Positions 1-12,471 of a stretch of DNA of 64,000 bases are shown in pieces. Each line of letters starts with the position of its first letter. Within the stretch, counting starts at the first letter, position 1. Both the position numbers and the translations under genes were made by a program. This DNA is from Phytophthora quininea (taxonomy: Eukaryota; Oomycota; Peronosporomycetes; Peronosporales; Peronosporaceae), in assembly GCA_011947345.1 (NCBI GenBank), contig JAAVTG010000267.1, forward strand, positions 1-64,000, written 5' to 3'. Under the pieces are notes generated by a model. That model saw only the letters and a list, made by a program, of their open reading frames with translations, made no database searches and had not been told where the DNA came from.

Positions 1-3000
1 TGTCACGTACAATCGGCTGGTGTTCAGCGGGAATGAACGTTTCCATATTTTCCCCACCACTTCATCAAACGTGAAGTTGGTGATCTGCTGCGCTTTTCGG
101 TTGAAAATGTTGATACACAAGTTCGCGTCAATTCCGAAAATAGGAGCGTTCGCAGTGTCTATGAGACGAGTGTACTCTTGCTCTTGAGCAATGCGTTCCG
201 TGATATCCTGGCCAATTCCTACCATCACCTCGCCGTGTTCATTATATCGCGGGGTTGCGTTCAGCAAAATTTCAACACGCCTCCCAGCCTTCGTGATTAG
301 CGGGAACTCGAAGTTGGCAGTTTCTATGCCCTTGAAGGCCTTCTCGAGAACACTGCGAACGGCAACTCGATACTCTTCAGAAATAAACTGTTCGACCAAG
401 TTTTTGCCGAGAACGTCTTCGTTCGTGTACTGCATGATGTCTGCAGCCTTACGATTCCAAATGTTTACTCGACCATTTGAGTCAACGCCAAAGATGGGAG
501 CATTTGCGGTGTCGATCATTCGACTGTGTTCTTGCTCTTGAGCAATACGCTCAGTAATATCTTGACCAATACCCACCATGCCCATCACTTCACCGTGCTC
601 ATTGTAACGAGGAGTAGCGTTCAGCAGGATTTCTACGCGACGACCTGCCTTGGTAATCAACGGGAACTCGAAGTTGGCTGTTTCAACGTCTTCGAACGCC
701 TTTTCGAGCACGCTGCGAACAGGAACTTTGTACTCTTCCGAGATAAACTCGGCAACTAGATCTTTGCCCAGCACCTCCTCATTCGTATACTGCGTGATTT
801 CTGCCGCCTTCCGGTTCCAGATATTGACTCGGCCGTCCGAGTCAACACCAAAGTGGAGCGTTGGCAGTATCGATCAGACGCGTATATTCCTGCTCTTGAG
901 CAATGCGATCGGTGATGTCTTGCCCGATGCCCACCATCCCAATGACAATGCCGTGTTCATTGTATCGAGGAGTGGCGTTGAGCAGAATCTCCACTCGTCG
1001 TCCAGCCTTTGTGATCAATGGGAACTCGAAGTTCGCCGTCTCGACACCCTTCAGCGCCTCGGAGAGCACAGAACTCACCGCCTCCTGATAGTCCTTGGTG
1101 ATGTACTTCTCCACGAGCTTCTCGCCTATCACAGCCTCGGTTGGGTACTGCATGATCTCTGCAGCCTTCTTGTTCCAGATATTCACTCGTCCCTCCGAGT
1201 CGACACCGAAGATGGGGGCATTCGCAGTGTCAATCAAGCGGATGTACTCTTGTTCCTGCGCAATACGCTCCGTGATGTCCTGGCCGATTCCCATGACACC
1301 GAAAATCTGTCCAAGTTCATCATATCGAGGAGTAGCATTAAGCAAAATCTCAACGCGACGGCCTGTCTTAGTGATCAGCGGGAAGTCGAAGTTCCCGGTT
1401 TGCTCTCCGAGAAGCGCCTTCCGCAGCTCCACATCAACTGCCTCGCGATGGTCTTCCGCCACGAACCGGTTCACCAAATCCTGTCCCATAATTTCTTCTG
1501 ACGAAAACTGCGTGATCTCGGCCACCTTCTTATTCCAAATATTCACTCGGCCATCCTGGTCGACTCCAAAGATCGGAGCATTTGCTGAATGGATCAACCG
1601 GTTCGTCTCCTTCTCCTGAGCCATACGAACAGTGATATCTTGCCCGATACCAACCACACCGATGACAGCACCTTTCTCGTTATAGCGTGGTGTGGCATTC
1701 AGAAGGATCTCCACGCGCCGGCCGTCCTTCGTGATCAATGGGAACTCGAAATTTGCAGTTTCCTGACCCTCCAGAGCCTGCGAAAGGACGGTCCACACAG
1801 CTTCTTGAAATCATCAGGGGATGAAGTTTTCTACCAAGTTCGCTCTAGTACTTCCTCGTTCGAGTATTGTGTAATATCGGCCGCTTTCCGGTTCCAAATA
1901 TTGACTCTGCCGTCCGAGTCCACGCCGAAGATCGGCGCGTTGGCAGTGTCGATGAGACGCGTGTACTCTTGCTCCTGGGCACGTCTGTCTGTAATGTCTT
2001 GACCGATTCCGACAGCTCCACAGATATTGCCGTAGTGATCGTACTTCGGCGTTGCGTTAAGCAAAATGTCCAATCGTCGACCACTCTTCGTGATCAATGG
2101 GAAGTCATAATTGGCGGTCCCTTCTCCTTCTAGTGCCTTGGACAAAACCTTCGCCACAGCGTCACGATAGTCCTCGGAAATGAACCTGAACATCTCTTGG
2201 CCGATTGTATCTTCGTTAGTGTACTCTGTAATTGCTGCTGCCTTTTTGTTCCAAATGATAACGTCGAAGTTGCAGTCGACGCCGAAAATCGGGGCGTTGG
2301 CCGTGTCGATAAGGCGACTGTACTCTTTTTCCTGGATAATCCGGTCTGTAATATCCTGTCCGATGCCCACGACACCCACAAGCTGTCCTGTATGATCGTA
2401 TCTCGGCGTCGCGTTCAGCAAGATCTCCACTTTTCGTCCCGTCTTAGTGACCAAAGGAAACTCGAAATTCGCCGTCTCAATGCCCTGGAACGCCTTCTGG
2501 AACACTGCCGCCACTGCTTCCCGGAAGTCTTCCGAGATAAGAGTGTCCACAAGGTCAACACCCATGACTTCTTCCGGCGCGTACTCACTAATCTGCGAGG
2601 CCTTAGTGTTAAAAATCACCACACGGCCTTCGGTGTCCACGCCGAAAATCGGCGCGTTGGCCGTCTCTATGAGCTTGCGGTACTCCATCTCCTTGGTGTT
2701 CCGCTCCGTCACGTCCTGTCCGATCGCGACGATGCCCAGCACAGCGCCCAGCGTATCAAACCTCGGCGTCAAGCACAGCACGATCTCCACTCTGGAGCCT
2801 CTCGCAGTCACAAGTGGTAGCTCAAAGTCGGCGCCTGCAATGCCCGTGAGCGCCTGGTCGATCTTTTCCGACACGATCCTGCGGAAGTTCTTGTCCACCA
2901 CCGGCAGCAGCGGCTCCCGACCATGTCCACGCTGGCGTACCCCGTCATGGACGCCGTCTTGGAGTTCCACACTGTGATATTCCCTTCCTTGTCCAGCTCG

Positions 3001-3520
3001 ATGATCGGCGCGTTGGCCTGCATCATGACTGTGGCGTACTGCTTCTCCTGGATGGCCCACTCCGTCACGTCCTGGCCCACGCCGTACACGCCCACGCAGG
3101 CGCCGTCCTCGCCCAGCAGCGGCGTCATGTTGGTCAACACCTGCGCGTTGCGACCCGTGGTGGTGAGCAGCGGGACGCGCAGGTCCAGCTCCGAGCGCTT
3201 CTCCTTCATGCAGGTCTGCACGAGCTCGGCGATCTCCGTCTTGTGCTGGGCGCCGTACACAAAGTCGGAGAGCGGTCGGCCCAGCACTCGCTCAGCATGG
3301 AAGCCCGTGATGTCTTCCATCCGCTTGTTCCAGACTGTCACACGACTGTTGATGTCGACGCCGACGGCCGGCGCGTTGGCGTCCATGAGCAGGCGGGAGA
3401 GCGCCGCGGCCTCGGGGCATTGCGGCTTGAGCTGCGTCTTCTCCAGCTGCGGCGCCTGCACTTCCCCGGCGTTGTTGTCACTTGGGAAGCAGCGTCCACC
3501 GGCGCCTTGTGCTTCCCCAT
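1..3520 (-). CDS. Tandem multi-PAS-domain protein, 3' end beyond window
   Basis: The minus strand encodes about ten successive PAS-like repeats of roughly 120 residues. The recurring cores are ANAPIFGVD, then a W-N-K-K-A-A-E-I segment, LVEKYI or similar, TANFEFPLITK, GRRVEILLNATPRY and GVVGIGQDIT. Repeats lie near 3380, 3015, 2655, 2295, 1940, 1580, 1220, 860, 500 and 140. PAS domains sense small ligands, redox or light, or mediate protein contacts; no kinase or other output domain is visible, so the role is unknown. The likely start is the ATG at 3520 (MGKHKAPVDAAS), matching the basic leader of the paralogue at 61096, but it needs a one-base shift to reach the first PAS. Further frame changes occur near 2915, 1815 and 845 where one base is missing relative to sister repeats, so assembly indels are likely. 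The gene stays open at the left edge. Confidence 0.85.
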
Positions 3521-4216
3521 CAGAGCTGCGGTTGTTCTCAAGCGTTTTTCGGAAATGCCGGAAGCGAGGGAAAAGATGTACTGTAGAAACAGGACTGACT
3601 CGACGACCGTCGACGATGGTTTGCTGTGTCTTTGGTTTTCGTGCCGTCCAAGTGGAGAAGGATAGCCGCTGTCGGCGAGTTCTTTGGATCGCTGGACTTC
3701 CTGCAAGTTCGTGATGCTGCGGATTGGCAAGTGCGTGGCGGCCTAAAGCTGCATGTGGAAAGTCGACGCGGCCTCCATTCCTGCTGTTGAAGTGAGTCAC
3801 TGCTCTGAACGGGATGTCTCGCGGCTGCTTGGCGGTCCTCGATCACGGGCTACAGTACAAGATAGACGCGGTGCTGGCAGCCAAGAGTCTTGGCCCGAGA
3901 GAGCTGGACTGATAATCTACTCGGCGGCAGTTGCAATTGCCAAGTGCTGCAGGCTGCAGCAGCACTGCTGCGTGTCCCCGTGCAGCGTCTGTGTCTGTGC
4001 ATGCAAAACACTGATGGGCCGAGACAGACAGGCAGCAGTGTCCATGAGATACGTTTTCTGTCGACACCATGAGCCCATCGTCCACAACCAGCTCTGCACC
4101 AGGAAGCGCTTGCCGAACGTGTTGCCTTCGCAGCTGAGCAAGTTGCCGTGTAGCCATCTGTTTGTACTGTGTCGGCACAAAAACTTATTGTCACATTTCA
4201 AAAGATACCCAAGAAA
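3521..4216. other. Intergenic region between divergent genes
   Basis: This 0.7 kb stretch separates the minus-strand PAS gene from the plus-strand ankyrin gene and should hold both promoters. Open frames across it are alternative-frame shadows without recognisable domains. I see no RNA gene or clear repeat. An upstream extension of the PAS gene as far as 3800 stays open but has low-complexity composition, so I do not support it. Confidence 0.5.
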
Positions 4217-6643
4217 ATGGAGGCCACGTCCAGCACCTCCCGCCGCTCCTCCGAGCGCTCTCTGCTGGCCATGATGGACGAGGCCCAGTCGCGTCTGCAG
4301 CACCTGGAGATCTCCTGTCGCCAGATCCTCGAGCCCAGCGCCCAAGACGCCGTCCAAGAGCCTCCAGACCCGCGACTATTGCAGCTCCAAGTCCGCCAGC
4401 TCCGCGAGCAGCTTCAGACGGCCGTAGCCCATCGCCAGGACGACGACATCAAGTTCCACCAGGCTGCACAGTATGCTACAGCCAAAGGTACAGCCAACGG
4501 CGTCCTACACGCGCTATTCGACCAGGCTAGCGCCGGCAAAACTGCCGTGCTGAAGACCTACCTGGATACGGGCTCCATCCCCACGCGGGACGGTCTAAAG
4601 CACTGGAGAATAGACCTAAAAACCATCCGCAATGAAGCGGGCGCTACGCTGCTGCACGTGGCTGTGGGCGTATCCACGGCGCGGCAAAATGTCAAGGTGA
4701 AGCTCGTGCACCTGCTGGTGGACCGCGTAGGCTTCGACCCGAACGTCCGCGACGTGGTACGTGGTCCGATCACGCCATATTTTAATACTTGCTGCTTGCT
4801 AACGGTTGCATTGCTGTGTGTTTTGGATAGTTCGGGCAAACGCCGCTGCATATTGCTGCCATGGGAGGATATCAGGAGGTTGGAGATTGCTATTTTTTTG
4901 CTGCAATCTTTGTCCCATTGTAGTAATGAGAGAGATGACTTTCTTCAATCTTGTGCAGGTGGTGAAAGCGCTACTTGAACGAGGAAGCGATCCTTTGTTG
5001 CAGGACAGATCGGGTCTTACGGCGCTGTCACTTGTGCGGACGCTTTCCCGACCACCGGCGGAAGTGGTGCAAACGCTGGTCGGGGCAGAGAAAGCGGCAG
5101 CAAAGGTTAGGATATTATTCATGGCTGCTGTGCTCAGCGACACTCACCTCATTTTGATTGTTTTGCGCACTGCAGATGTGAATCCTGGGTCGAGTTTGAT
5201 CCCTCTTCATGTATGAGAGAGATTGCAGTGCCTTTGATTTGCCATGTGCTAACGACTAGTTGTAATGGTGATCTGTAGAAAGCAATCGCGTCGACCCTCT
5301 TTATCAAAGGGCTGCGTCGATTTGGACTGCAACACAGCGCAAGTGCGCTTGAGAGCCAAAGCACGGCGCTATTGAACACACTACTGGAGGGTAAATTTGA
5401 TTTTTGGCGGCACCTCAACATGTATCGACTTGCTAACGCTACGTTTCTGATGTAATTGTAAAGGGAACAATGGCGACACCGTGCCGTTCGATCAATTGCT
5501 GCAAGAGCGAGTGCCCGTGCTATTTGATGTGTTACCAGCTTGTCAAGTGGTTCGCCTTGACACAATTTTTGACGCCTCGATCTATCGAGATCCTATTTTC
5601 TTGACAATCTCACCCTTGAAGCGGATGGCTACGGGTTGTCGTTAATCTCGGGTGCGTCGACCACTGCCGAAACTGCGGGGCCGACGTGGACTGGAATTCT
5701 GTTGAAGATGATTCACTGCCTCAAAGTTGAGGCAGCTAAACCGGTGACAATTGCTCCAGATATTGCTAGTACGACCACGACAAAAACCGCGAGGACCCAA
5801 GCATTAAGCACATTTGAAGATGTGGAAATGACAGACACCAGCGCACACAAAGCGACGTCGTCACTCTCTTCGCGACCATCTTCTGCCTCCCTCTTCAGCA
5901 TGTATTACGCCGAACAAAGTGTTGCTAAGACTCGTCAGGCATGGTATTATGCAGTGCTATTCAAGGCGGCGACGCATGCACTTCCGGGGACTCTCACCGT
6001 GCAAGAAGAAAGTGACGTGGCGATCTCATCGGAGGACGTGTCAAAGTATTTTCCTCTGGAAGACCGACTTGCCATTGGTTCCGCAGAGTATTTTGCGATC
6101 GAGTACGACTCCCAAACGCGTCAGATTCGATTGGGTGAGTGCACAAATATATATTACGGACTTATGCTACAACAGTTTGCTAACAGCTTTGTTACATTTC
6201 GTGCACAGATCGCGAATACAAAGGGACTGATGCTGCCAATGTGAAAGCGTATTTGACAGGAGCGTGCTCATCTGTATTGCCTCCATACATCACGGTCAAG
6301 AAGATTTGGGAACGCGAACCTGGCAACAAATACGAAGACCATATGAGCAGCGAACAGGTTCGTTAAACTGTTTGATTCACCTGTCATTTGATTAAAATCG
6401 AATTGCTTTTCGAACGGATAGGAATTGTTCCAAGACTACCAGTTCTTGGAGCCCGACAGCGAATACGAGGTGGCAATTAAGCTAGGCCCATTACCAACCG
6501 GTAAGGATGCACGAGCAATTGTGGCGGACTGGAAGCGGAGGGTCAAAGAGCTGTTCGAAGCAAAAAGTAAGATCTCCCGGAACTTGTTGGTTGTCTCGAT
6601 CAATACTTACTGATGTTTGTCTGCAGGTGTATATCGTCGCTAG
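4217..6643 (+). CDS. Ankyrin-repeat protein, multi-exon
   Basis: The gene starts at ATG 4217 (MEATSSTSRRSSERS) and can be followed through exons 4217-4756, 4959-5105, 5176-5210, 5279-5390, 5464-6134, 6209-6357, 6422-6566 and 6627-6643, each bounded by GT-AG. The N-terminus is a Ser-rich and coiled-coil-like segment, followed by ankyrin-type units (GATLLHVAVGV, VVKALLERGSDPLLQDRSG with LTALSL, then a SLIPLHKAIAS segment). The C-terminal half is acidic and Thr/Ser-rich and not recognised. Ankyrin repeats bind protein partners; nothing shows the partner. Two one-base inconsistencies exist: the phase between exons 2 and 3, and a missing base near 5610 that would otherwise end the frame. Both look like sequence errors. 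It is convergent with the gene at 6867. Confidence 0.75.
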
Positions 6644-6866
6644 AGCCGTGCGAGCATTACTGTCCGCAACGTGATGGTCATTCTTTGGTATCCGTTTCAT
6701 TGCAAACACCCTTGCACATGTGCTTGTATGCTTATTGTATTGCTGTGACTAGTGTTTGGCAACCATGGCTGCAGTCGGACAAGACCTCGCGAAAAGTGCC
6801 TTGGAAGACCGACCTTTTCTAAAGCTCTGAAGCCGCGTGCCTCTCTTCAAAAGTTGCAGAGTCGCT

Positions 6867-7600
6867 TCAAAGGAACCACTGATCCGTGGCCGGGCTCACC
6901 TGCCTCCATGTAAGTAAGTGTAACCAGGCAATTTTGGCTTGAACAAATTCAAGAAAAATAAAATGATGGAACGAAGTCGCCAGAGGTAAAGTACCGAACC
7001 TGATAGTCTGCGAGCACGGCTTGGACATCACGGTACATCTCAATGCGGTTCGCCTCCACGGCTTGCCATGACTGCTGACATTTTCGTCTGCACCGCTCTG
7101 CAGCCTATACACAAGCCATAATACTCATCAGTATTCAAGACAAGTCGCCAAATACTTAGACAGATCTACCTCGATCAGCTTCACTGTGTTTCCAGTCATG
7201 TCTTCCTTCCTGTTGTCCGACAGCAGCCAGTTGACAAGTTTGTGACTGCTAGTGTTGATCGTCTTCATTGCGACCAAGTTGGATGGTGGATCTCGTTGCA
7301 CAGCTCCTGCCGAATTCGCGTTCTGGATACTGTGCCTCATTGAGGCCGCACAAGTGAAACACATTTTAGCCAAAGACTCGAGTTGCTTTACGACTTAGAC
7401 GCCCTGTTCGTTCGAAGGCTCGCGAATCCCCTTGTAGCGTGTCCGCTCCATCGCATGTGTTCCGATCAAAACGCGATCGCTGATGAAAATGTCCGGGTCG
7501 GCTGTCGGAGATATGATCACGATCGGTAGCACTTCATTTGACCATCGCCAGGGTCGATATGCGATAAATACCAACATAAATACCCGAGTATGAAAGCGAA
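6867..7600 (-). CDS. Unrecognised spliced gene
   Basis: Three minus-strand exons splice cleanly in phase: up to 7170, then 7104-7000, then 6899-6867, with introns of 65 and 100 nt that begin GT and end AG. The last exon encodes only VSPATDQWFL before a TGA. The middle exon (AAERCRRKCQQSWQAVEANR onwards) is Cys/Arg-rich and predicted helical. The upstream part carries segments such as RPWRWSNEVLPIVIISPTAD and CFTCAASMRHSIQN. One in-frame TAA near 7390 separates these two parts, so either an intron was missed, a base is wrong, or the gene is dead. I do not recognise the family. The 5' end is not defined. Confidence 0.45.
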
Positions 7601-7859
7601 GCATCAAAGCGAAGAATCAACCTGAAGTTTCATCGACCACAAGTTAGCAAGCTGGAGGAGATGGAAGCGAATTCACTCTTGATACTCACTCGAACCGAAT
7701 GCGGAACTAAGAAAGTTTACATCGCACCTGTGCATCGAGATCCACCCACAAGCTGTCGAACAATTTTGTGAATGGACGGAGGTCTGACAAACGCGTCATG
7801 TTAGTGTTTTGTCAAAGAGTCCATACAAGGAGCAACCACATACCTGAACGACCATGCTC
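7601..7859. other. No gene seen
   Basis: No coding pattern, repeat or RNA gene was seen here. The stretch lies downstream of the Ctr-like pseudogene and upstream of the gene ending at 6867. Confidence 0.4.
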
Positions 7860-8258
7860 TCACATAGTTCCGGGTTTAGGGCCCACTTCTGCAATAGCAG
7901 CATCCAAGTTCTTAAACTCCAAGAAATCAGTGCCAAAGCCCAAGATGACCGCTATGAACAAACCAATTTCGTACGTCATGACCACTAGCATGGCCAAGTA
8001 CTACGCGACGACCATCTGAATCATGTACAACACCGAGAGAACAAGCTTGCATTGTATTTTGTGGATCTTGTCGGCAAGACGGAGCTTACGCATCTGCAGC
8101 AATATCTGCCGCACAACTCCACGTATAGTTGAGATCATCTCGTTCAAAAAACAATTGTTTCTGATATGGGGTTGTCCATTCCAGTCGTAGTTGTTGTCGT
8201 CGTCCTCTGTGGAATACAGGACATTCGGTGACCATGTTAGTTGCGTGTTCAAAGTCAT
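7860..8258 (-). pseudogene. Decayed Ctr-family copper transporter
   Basis: Minus-strand reading from an ATG at 8258 gives MTLNTQLTWSPNVLY, like the short Met-containing lead-in to the first membrane span of Ctr copper transporters. After a basic linker come two hydrophobic spans: KLVLSVLYMIQMVVA, then after a single in-frame TAG YLAMLVVMTYEIGLFIAVIL followed by GFGTDFLEF. The second contains the MxxxM copper-relay pattern (MLVVM) and the last has the Gly-rich helix-packing arrangement typical of Ctr proteins. Residues after it end at a TGA at 7860-7862. A convincing first membrane span is missing and the TAG sits between the two remaining spans, so this is a nonfunctional or badly assembled copy. 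The family call rests on motif pattern only. Confidence 0.55.
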
Positions 8259-8384
8259 CTTCTTCTCGCATCACCATTGGTGGTGGATAAATACGGTACG
8301 ATACGCTTTTCCATTAACTCGAAATGCAGCTTTGACACTGCTGGTGCAGGTAGGCTATGCCTTAACTACCCATTTCAACTACGC

Positions 8385-10927
8385 CCGGTCTCCAACCTCG
8401 ATGAAGATTATAGTCTGGCCCTCCCCACAAGCGTTGTTTGCCTCGTCGGCAGCTGAAGATGCTGCTTTCTTACGTAGGTCTCGGCTCGCTTTCATAAGCT
8501 CTCGGAACATCACCAGGCCTTTTTTCCGATACCGATACGATAAAACCTGGCATGCTGAAGTTTGACGCGCTCCAAGAACGAGGAAGCCGATTCGTATTTA
8601 GGCGCTTTCCGTGTAAAATACTTGTCCTGCAGCTTTTTCACCACGACCAAGTGAACCTTCGTAGTTTCAGGGTTACTCGTCCCTGAGCTAGGGACCCTTG
8701 TTAGGACATCTTTAAGCATCTGCAAAGTAAACTCCTCGCGATCCTTGCACTCTCCAGAAACAATATGAATATTCGAATCTACTCGAAAATCAATCCTTTC
8801 CCCATTTCGAGTGCAAAGCATGTTAGCGAATTTAGCAGTCGTATTCTCCCAGTAAGCCAGAAACTCGTTGGGTCACACCACATTAGGGGCGAAAGAAACG
8901 GAATCGTCACATCGTCAACTCCAGCACCGGATTTCATCGGGCTCTTGCTGTTTCGCACTCCCAGCTCATACAGCAGCCTGCCAAAAATACCGGGAATTTA
9001 ACGCCGTAAAATCCTCCCTGATGGCTTGCGAGGACAATACCACCCGCGACAAGGGCTTCGAGACCCATTCCGTCATTCGACTTTTGAGCTTCATTCCGAG
9101 GATCCCCTTTATTTCCAGCCAATACGTCCCGAAACTTCGTTCTAAACCGACGATTCAGAGGACTGGATCTGATACGACGACCGAGACGATTTGATTCCAC
9201 TTTGTCTTCGTAATCCCCCATTAGAATCAGAAAAAGGAGTATACCACACTTCGGCTGGGGAATATGCATCGACACTTCCAACTCTGTCCATTTTTCAGCA
9301 AAAACTCTTCTCTAAGCTCAAGCTCAAAAATCTCATCTTCCTCAAGACGACCATAGTGGCCATCGATCACACTGGACCTCTTGCCTTGCTCTGTAGCATC
9401 ATCGTCATCACGCGCATCGTCATCATCGTATTCACTTCCAGCATCGGAATCTCTCTCGCCTGAAGACATGTCTTCGTCTTCATCCCCCTCCTTACTTTCA
9501 TCGATATCCATGTCGCTCTCATCCAACGAAGTCACTCCAGGAAGAGATGAATGGGTATTATCAATGACTTGGTCGCCATCTGCGCCTGGGGTGCCTGGCT
9601 ACCCGACTTGTCTGCGCTTCCATCAGTCAACGTAGGGAATTGTGCTAAATGGGCTTGAAGTCGTGTGATTGGGCGATCCTCGTTCATGACAACATCGTCT
9701 CCAGCATGACTATGTGACTCGTCCGTGTTTCCATCGTCCACTTTGTAGCTAGAGTTGAGAAACAAGAGGAGCTGGCCCTCTTCGAATTCAAATGGACGTT
9801 TCTGTCGTTTAATGTGGCGAAATTGAGGCGTCAACGCTTCAACCATATCAGTCAAGTACTGCAGTTGCTCCTCCCCAGTATTTCCGTCGTACGGCTTCCT
9901 ATCAGCATACTCTTTGCCCATCGCTCCAAACAACGGTCGACTGTGCCGGAAAAGCCACTCGAACGGATCATTTGCTTTTGCATTACCACTGGTGGAACCG
10001 CCGACATACAGCGGCAGCGACGGAATCACCTTGCACCACGGTGCACGTTTTGCTCCGGTCATATCAAAATCTCGAGAGTGATTGCTAGTAGTGAGGAGGC
10101 CGCGGGCCGTGCCATTCGTAGCGCTGACGATGGATGACCGGTAGCCTAACACTGCGAAATATATTCCGCAACGACCGAATTGTCTTCTTACGCTTCAGTA
10201 ATTCGTGTGATGCATGCGTATTTCCCACGCGAGGGAACTCGTCCAGGAAAAAACTAAGGGCTTGGCCCGACGACCACGCACTGCAATCACTTCTTGAAAA
10301 GAAGCTCCCCGCTGACATAATTTTGACCTCGGAGTGCTGCGAGTATGTAGCCGAATGACTCCAGTTTTATCTTTGTGCTAAACTCGCCAACGGCGCCTTT
10401 TTCCAGTTGCGCTGCGTCTGCATCGATGCAATTCAGGAAAACACTTGTTCTGTCGTTAAAGGCATTGTACACACGCTGCTGCAACTCGTCCCAACGGGTG
10501 CACAGAACGTAGAATACATCAACAATCCCATTGGCCGCCAATGTAAACGCCAGCTGTGTTTTGCCTGTTCCTGAAGAGTTTTCCAGGTCGATGAACGGTG
10601 CGGGGACTTGCTTGCGGTTCCAAACGTCTCTGATAGTCCACACTATGTCCTTGACCTCGTTCAAGTGCTTGAGACGCTCTGCAACTTGCTCGTACTCATT
10701 AAATTCCTCATTTTTTGGATGGCAATTGACATATCGGTCGACCGGTGGGGCATCATCACAAGAAAGTGTAAAACGCCCACTGGGATGCCCTTCGCGAAGA
10801 CACTTGAGATGGTGCGTAGTGAGTCAAGTTCTTGATTTTCTTTGTTCACTATTGTCTTGATCACCTCTGGGATTTCGCCATGGTTCAGCATTATCCGTAG
10901 GGTCTCGTACGAGGGATCTTGAGAAAG
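8385..10927 (-). pseudogene. Crinkler (CRN) copy 1, C-terminal part, cut by copia insertion
   Basis: This is the body of a CRN effector, read on the minus strand. After the end of the header (SQDPSYETLRIMLNHGEIPE) comes a linker, then a P-loop NTPase with Walker A SSGTGKTQLAF near 10565, a conserved FLDEFPRVGNTHASHELL block, an SATNGTARGLLTTSNHSRDF block and a long acidic Asp/Glu/Ser tract near 9400. The C-terminal domain contains LGRRIRSSPLNRRFRTKFRD and FTLQMLKDVLTRVPSSG. CRN proteins are secreted oomycete effectors that usually act in host nuclei. The frame is broken several times: a 4-nt gatg duplication near 10132, breaks at 9530 and 8880, and a poly-A break at 8515, beyond which coding-like sequence continues to about 8385. 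The upstream header lies at 17150-17345, beyond the copia element. Confidence 0.85.
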
Positions 10928-11089
10928 TGTGAACGTGGAGTACTGCGCCTCCCTACCTAAGTACGCTTCGTACTTAGATGAAGATATAGTGTATGTTCCC
11001 ACTGCTAGCAACCACTTATCTTCATCAATTCACTTCTCCTTTCACCACGACTCCGACACACAAGTTCCTCCCTCATCTCTCACTGTTCA
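10928..11089 (+). repeat. 5' LTR of copia element 1
   Basis: A 162 bp direct repeat with TG...CA ends, matching 16988-17149 by eye. It contains the short palindromic stretch aagtacgcttcgtactt, a possible hairpin near 10960-10978. Confidence 0.9.
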
Positions 11090-11095
11090 GAGGTT

Positions 11096-12471
11096 ATGAG
11101 CACCACGCAAGCCTCCCAAGCCGACGATCGCGATTTTCCGCGCCTTAACGGCCGAAACTTCGTGATCTGGAAGACTCGCATCACTGCCGCACTCGATGGT
11201 AAAGGCCTGCTGGGTTTCGTTGAGCACCCCGACTACACGGGTGACTCCGAGCCTGACTTCAGCGCCGACGACGACCTCGATCCGGCCAACTGCGACCTCG
11301 ATCCCAACGCCACCAAGAAGATGCTGGACGACATCGGCGCTACCGCCGAAGAGTCCCCGACGAATCATCCTCTGGCGGATCCTCGGACTCCGAGTCAGCC
11401 ACGAATGAAGATGACGACGTCGATATGGAGCCGAAATCGCTCCCCACGATCCAGTCGTTCTCTGCTCAAAAGCAAGACGACTTGAAGCGGGCTGAGAAGC
11501 TGAAAGCCATGAGCTCAAAGCTGAGCTCGAGGCAGCTACGCCAACTAGAGGCGAAAGCTAGGGCCTTCCTGATCAAAACCATTGATGATCACCACGTTCT
11601 CATGGTCAAGGACAAAACTACCGCGTTTGAAATTTTTCAGACACTGTGTAGCAAATACGAAGGTTCTGCTGTCCATGGCGACGGGTACTACATCCAAGGC
11701 TGGTTGATGGATGCCAAATACCAAGAAGGCTCCAGCTTCTCGGCATTCATATATGAACTCGAAGAGGCGATGAAGAACTCAGCCGCTGCCATTGAAGGCC
11801 CTATCACCGACATTCAAAAGTCGAGCTACCTTCACCACGCGCTACCTGCATCGTGGAAAGCCGACCTATCAATCTGGCTGGCTGGTCGCCGGAGTTTTTC
11901 CTATGAGGAACTCAAACGACTTGCCGAAAATAAGATTCGTGATGAGCAAGCCCGACTCCGCTACGCCAACAAACATGGCACCCCGGAATCTCGGGAAACT
12001 AGTGCTGAAACAGCCCTTCAAGTTAAAGCCCCTGTGGTCGCGATGGAGGAGACGGCTCTCGCATCACTGATGAAATGCACATACTGTGGCCGGGACAATC
12101 ACGATACCAGTGACTGCTACATTCTCCAACGCCATCTACACAATGGCCAAGTCAAGGAAGGCACTGTCCTCCCGGCCAACTTCAAGATCAAACCACCCAA
12201 GCCCAACCACCGCCAACACCCTTACCAAGGGGATACTCGTGGAAGCTATTCTCGGCCTAACCTAAAAGGGACTAGCCACCACGGGAATCCGCGCCACAAA
12301 GGCTCAATCAAGGCCGTCACAATAACGGCCGTGACAACCGCCGTGACTACAACAACGGAGACAACAACAAGTCCCGTGGCACACGCAACAAGTTCCGCGG
12401 CCGCCGTAGCAATGGCAGTGACGATGATGATCATGAGTATGGCATTATCGCCATCACTGCTCCGGATTTGA
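11096..12471 (+). CDS. gag: Copia gag polyprotein (frameshifted)
   Basis: The reading frame opens at ATG 11096, only 7 nt after the LTR, with the copia gag lead-in FPRLNGRNFVIWKTRITAAL. It shifts frame near 11430 and continues as EPKSLPTIQSFSAQKQDDLK and a helical capsid-like region. A CCHC zinc knuckle, CTYCGRDNHDTSDC (CX2CX4HX4C), lies near 12078-12120. The tail is Asn/Arg/Gly-rich if read in the shifted frame and leads into pol. Gag packages element RNA into particles. The shifts are single-base and occur despite identical LTRs, so assembly error is plausible. Confidence 0.85.

Noticed and set aside
3843..4357. Overlapping minus-strand frames upstream of the ankyrin gene
   Set aside because: No domain, no splice structure and they overlap the well-supported exon 1 on the other strand.
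10661..11011. Minus-strand frame starting in the copia LTR (AVGTYTISSSKYEAYLGREA) and reading into the CRN sequence
   Set aside because: It is a read-through of LTR and CRN sequence; the same LTR-derived start recurs at 16880-17071, so it is not a gene of its own.
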